Positions 62,800 to 64,000 of a stretch of 64,000 nucleotides of DNA are shown in pieces; the first letter of the stretch is position 1, and each line of letters starts with the position of its first letter. Made by a program: the position numbers and the translations under genes. The DNA comes from Lineus longissimus (lineage: Eukaryota > Nemertea > Pilidiophora > Heteronemertea > Lineidae): contig NC_088319.1 of NCBI RefSeq assembly GCF_910592395.1, positions 7,562,001 through 7,626,000 of the forward strand, written 5' to 3'. Under the pieces are notes generated by a model, which was given only the letters and a program-made list of their open reading frames with translations, made no database searches and was not told the DNA's origin.

Positions 62800-63369
62800 A
62801 TGTCATCATCTACACCAACTAAAGAACCAGTTCAGTTCACCGCGTCCTCCATTGAGAGCCTGAAAAAAATGAAGAAAAGCACTCTGAAAGACCTGGTATA
62901 CATTCAGGTAATGTACGATGAGAACAAAACAGCACAGGCTAAAGAGGAAATGACCACACTCTGAGAGAATTTTGAGGCCACTATGACAGCTACAATTAAA
63001 GCTGCTGCAAGCATACAGAGTGAACTCAAATTTAACATTAATGCAAAAAGAAAACTACAGCAGCAGCAACAAGATGCCACTTGCAAGCGTCAACTGCTGT
63101 CAACCTCACCCGCAACACCAAAGCAACAGCCGTCCTTTACTTCAGCAATGTCATCTCCTCCACAAACTTCCTCATCACAGACTACTGTCTTCTCTGATGA
63201 ATCTGATGTGGATGATCTCACCCTCTCCCAAATCGACACCTTCATTGAAAACGACAGTCAAAAGCCCTCGGTTTCCAATAAATCATCTGATCGCACTGAA
63301 AAAGTCAAACCTGAGAACACACCTGCTGCCAATGACAATAAAGTCAAAAAAGGCACTGAAAAACAATAA
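62800..63369 (+). pseudogene. Unrecognised 189-codon frame with one in-frame TGA
   Basis: The frame opens at ATG 62800, just after an acceptor-like CTATTCCAG. It runs to TGA at codon 55 (62962-62964), then continues in the same frame to TAA at 63367-63369. Residues 17-35 are lysine/serine-rich (SIESLKKMKKSTLKDL). Residues 56-90 look helical and possibly coiled-coil (ENFEATMTATIKAAASIQ), followed by NAKRKLQQQQQ and a low-complexity Ser/Pro/Thr tail with an acidic patch (DESDVDD) and a lysine-rich end. I do not recognise the family. The TGA would be CGA (Arg) before a CpG transition. Alternatively GTAATG at 62908 and CAG at 63016-63018 bound an in-frame 111-nt intron that would remove the stop, although the acceptor lacks a pyrimidine tract. 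The stop codon lies inside an AATAAA (63365-63370). A second AATAAA is at 63653. It could be a host gene fragment or an accessory frame of the adjacent Helitron. Confidence 0.5.
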
Positions 63370-63740
63370 AGTTAATAGTCCAGAAATATTGCGTGACAAT
63401 CACTGACAAAATGCTCATAGTATGTGTCATATTACACACAACACTTGAAATATGTCTGCACTGATTGTATATGTCTGTGCTTGCTTCATTTCTTCATTTC
63501 ATAGACAATTACCGGTACTGTGCAATAACCTTCGGCAATATATACTGTACCAATACTGCTGCAGTGAAATACTGCTGCAACGAAATACTGCTGAACAGCA
63601 TAATCCATAACTCAAATCTCATATTATACTCCTACATGTACTTTTTCACGTCAATAAAGATTACTTTTTCAAGAATGTAATGGATTTGATTGTATTTTTT
63701 CCAGACTTATCAATAACAAGTCCTACCTCTCCCCCTCAAG
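63370..63740. other. 3' flanking/intergenic stretch
   Basis: It holds three near-copies of GAAATACTGCTGCA (63,543-63,595) and an AATAAA at 63653-63658, then an acceptor-like TGTATTTTTTCCAG ending at 63704. An in-frame TAA at 63714 closes the frame upstream of the ATG at 63741, which supports that start. No gene is seen within it. Confidence 0.5.
63653..63658 (+). terminator. Polyadenylation signal AATAAA
   Basis: TCAATAAAGATTAC, 284 bp downstream of the stop of the 62,800 frame and on the same strand. It would serve as that gene's poly(A) signal if the gene is expressed. Confidence 0.4.
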
Positions 63741-64000
63741 ATGCCGAAAAGAAAGAGTCTTCAAACACAAAAAAACTTGGAAAAACAACGTAAAAGAATA
63801 TACACTTCTGGCAAGACACAACATGTAGCACTTGGCAATATAGACAATTACAGTGAACAATCTGACCAAACACATGTATTGCCCCTTCCACATGACCTTG
63901 GAACAATGGAATTTCCATGTTCTGCATGTCATGCACTAATGTGGAAAACTGAATCTCATACTGGCCGTATTGGTCACAACGCACTTTTCTCTTTATGCAG
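63741..64000 (+). CDS. Helitron-like Rep/helicase protein, N-terminal part (runs off the window)
   Basis: ATG at 63741 opens a frame that stays open for 86 codons to the window edge. A TAA in the same frame at 63714 supports this start. Residues 1-25 are basic (PKRKSLQTQKNLEKQRKRI). Residues 51-68 read HDLGTMEFPCSACHALMW, with a Cys-x2-Cys pair (C60, C63), Ala-Leu and Trp68, followed by Glu71 and F83-x2-C86. This pattern (H-x-LG-x-M, C-x2-C-x-AL-x-W, acidic residue, F-x2-C) is the conserved N-terminal zinc-binding segment of Helitron proteins, which go on to a rolling-circle Rep nuclease and a Pif1-type helicase. The family usually continues with a second Cys and a GK, which would lie beyond the edge. 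The codon after C86 starts with AG, so it encodes Ser or Arg, not Cys. The visible part has no stop or frameshift. Whether the element is intact cannot be judged. Confidence 0.7.
   Translation, partial: MPKRKSLQTQKNLEKQRKRIYTSGKTQHVALGNIDNYSEQSDQTHVLPLPHDLGTMEFPCSACHALMWKTESHTGRIGHNALFSLC

Noticed and set aside
62904-63086. Cysteine-rich minus-strand frame
   Set aside because: Antisense of the glutamine run (CAG/CAA repeats) in the 62,800 frame.
63723-63984. Two minus-strand frames at the right edge
   Set aside because: Antisense shadows of the Helitron-like coding frame, which carries the recognisable zinc-binding motif on the plus strand.
1-64000. Ribosomal RNA, 5S or histone gene arrays
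   Set aside because: No match to conserved rRNA or histone sequence in either repeat unit.

Overview
This is a window of animal nuclear DNA, most likely from a marine invertebrate. The species cannot be named from the sequence. The case rests on tRNA-derived SINE sequence, non-autonomous elements of a pearl/Helentron-like design, the visible start of a Helitron-type replicase/helicase gene, splice-site-like signals and AATAAA signals. There is no bacterial gene organisation. About 88% of the window is two unrelated tandem satellite arrays, so most short open frames here are frames of repeated non-coding DNA.

Layout. (1) 1-16,090: satellite family 1, about 38 monomers of roughly 365, 408 or 428 bp. 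Each carries on the minus strand a tRNA-like SINE head with RNA polymerase III A and B boxes. Six monomers combine both boxes with a T6 terminator and make near-identical 295-nt potential Pol III units. At 15,281-15,690 the array decays into units without the SINE head. (2) 16,091-58,480: satellite family 2, about 66 monomers of mostly 603 or 614 bp, arranged as 3-mer (1,820 bp) and 4-mer (2,434 bp) higher-order repeats and, over 35,501-44,008, as a 4,254-bp super-unit. Three insertions interrupt it: a 1,153-bp pearl/Helentron-like element (23,095-24,247), a 1,075-bp inverted-repeat element (55,343-56,417) and a 141-bp cluster of palindromes (57,578-57,718).

(3) 58,481-64,000: non-satellite DNA. 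It holds a second element with the same terminal architecture (about 59,098-60,805) whose interior carries promoter-like motifs, a 140-bp MITE with a 5-bp target duplication (61,441-61,580), a run of exon-like segments, an unrecognised 189-codon frame with one in-frame TGA (62,800-63,369), and the first 86 codons of a Helitron-like Rep/helicase protein running off the right edge (63,741 onward).

The window reads as a heterochromatic satellite block ending at about 58.48 kb, next to transposon-rich DNA. The strongest observations are the satellite built around Pol III units, the abutment of two unrelated higher-order arrays, the shared architecture of the two pearl/Helentron-like elements, the palindrome cluster, and the partial Helitron gene. 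I found no evidence of a defence system, operon or other multi-gene pathway.
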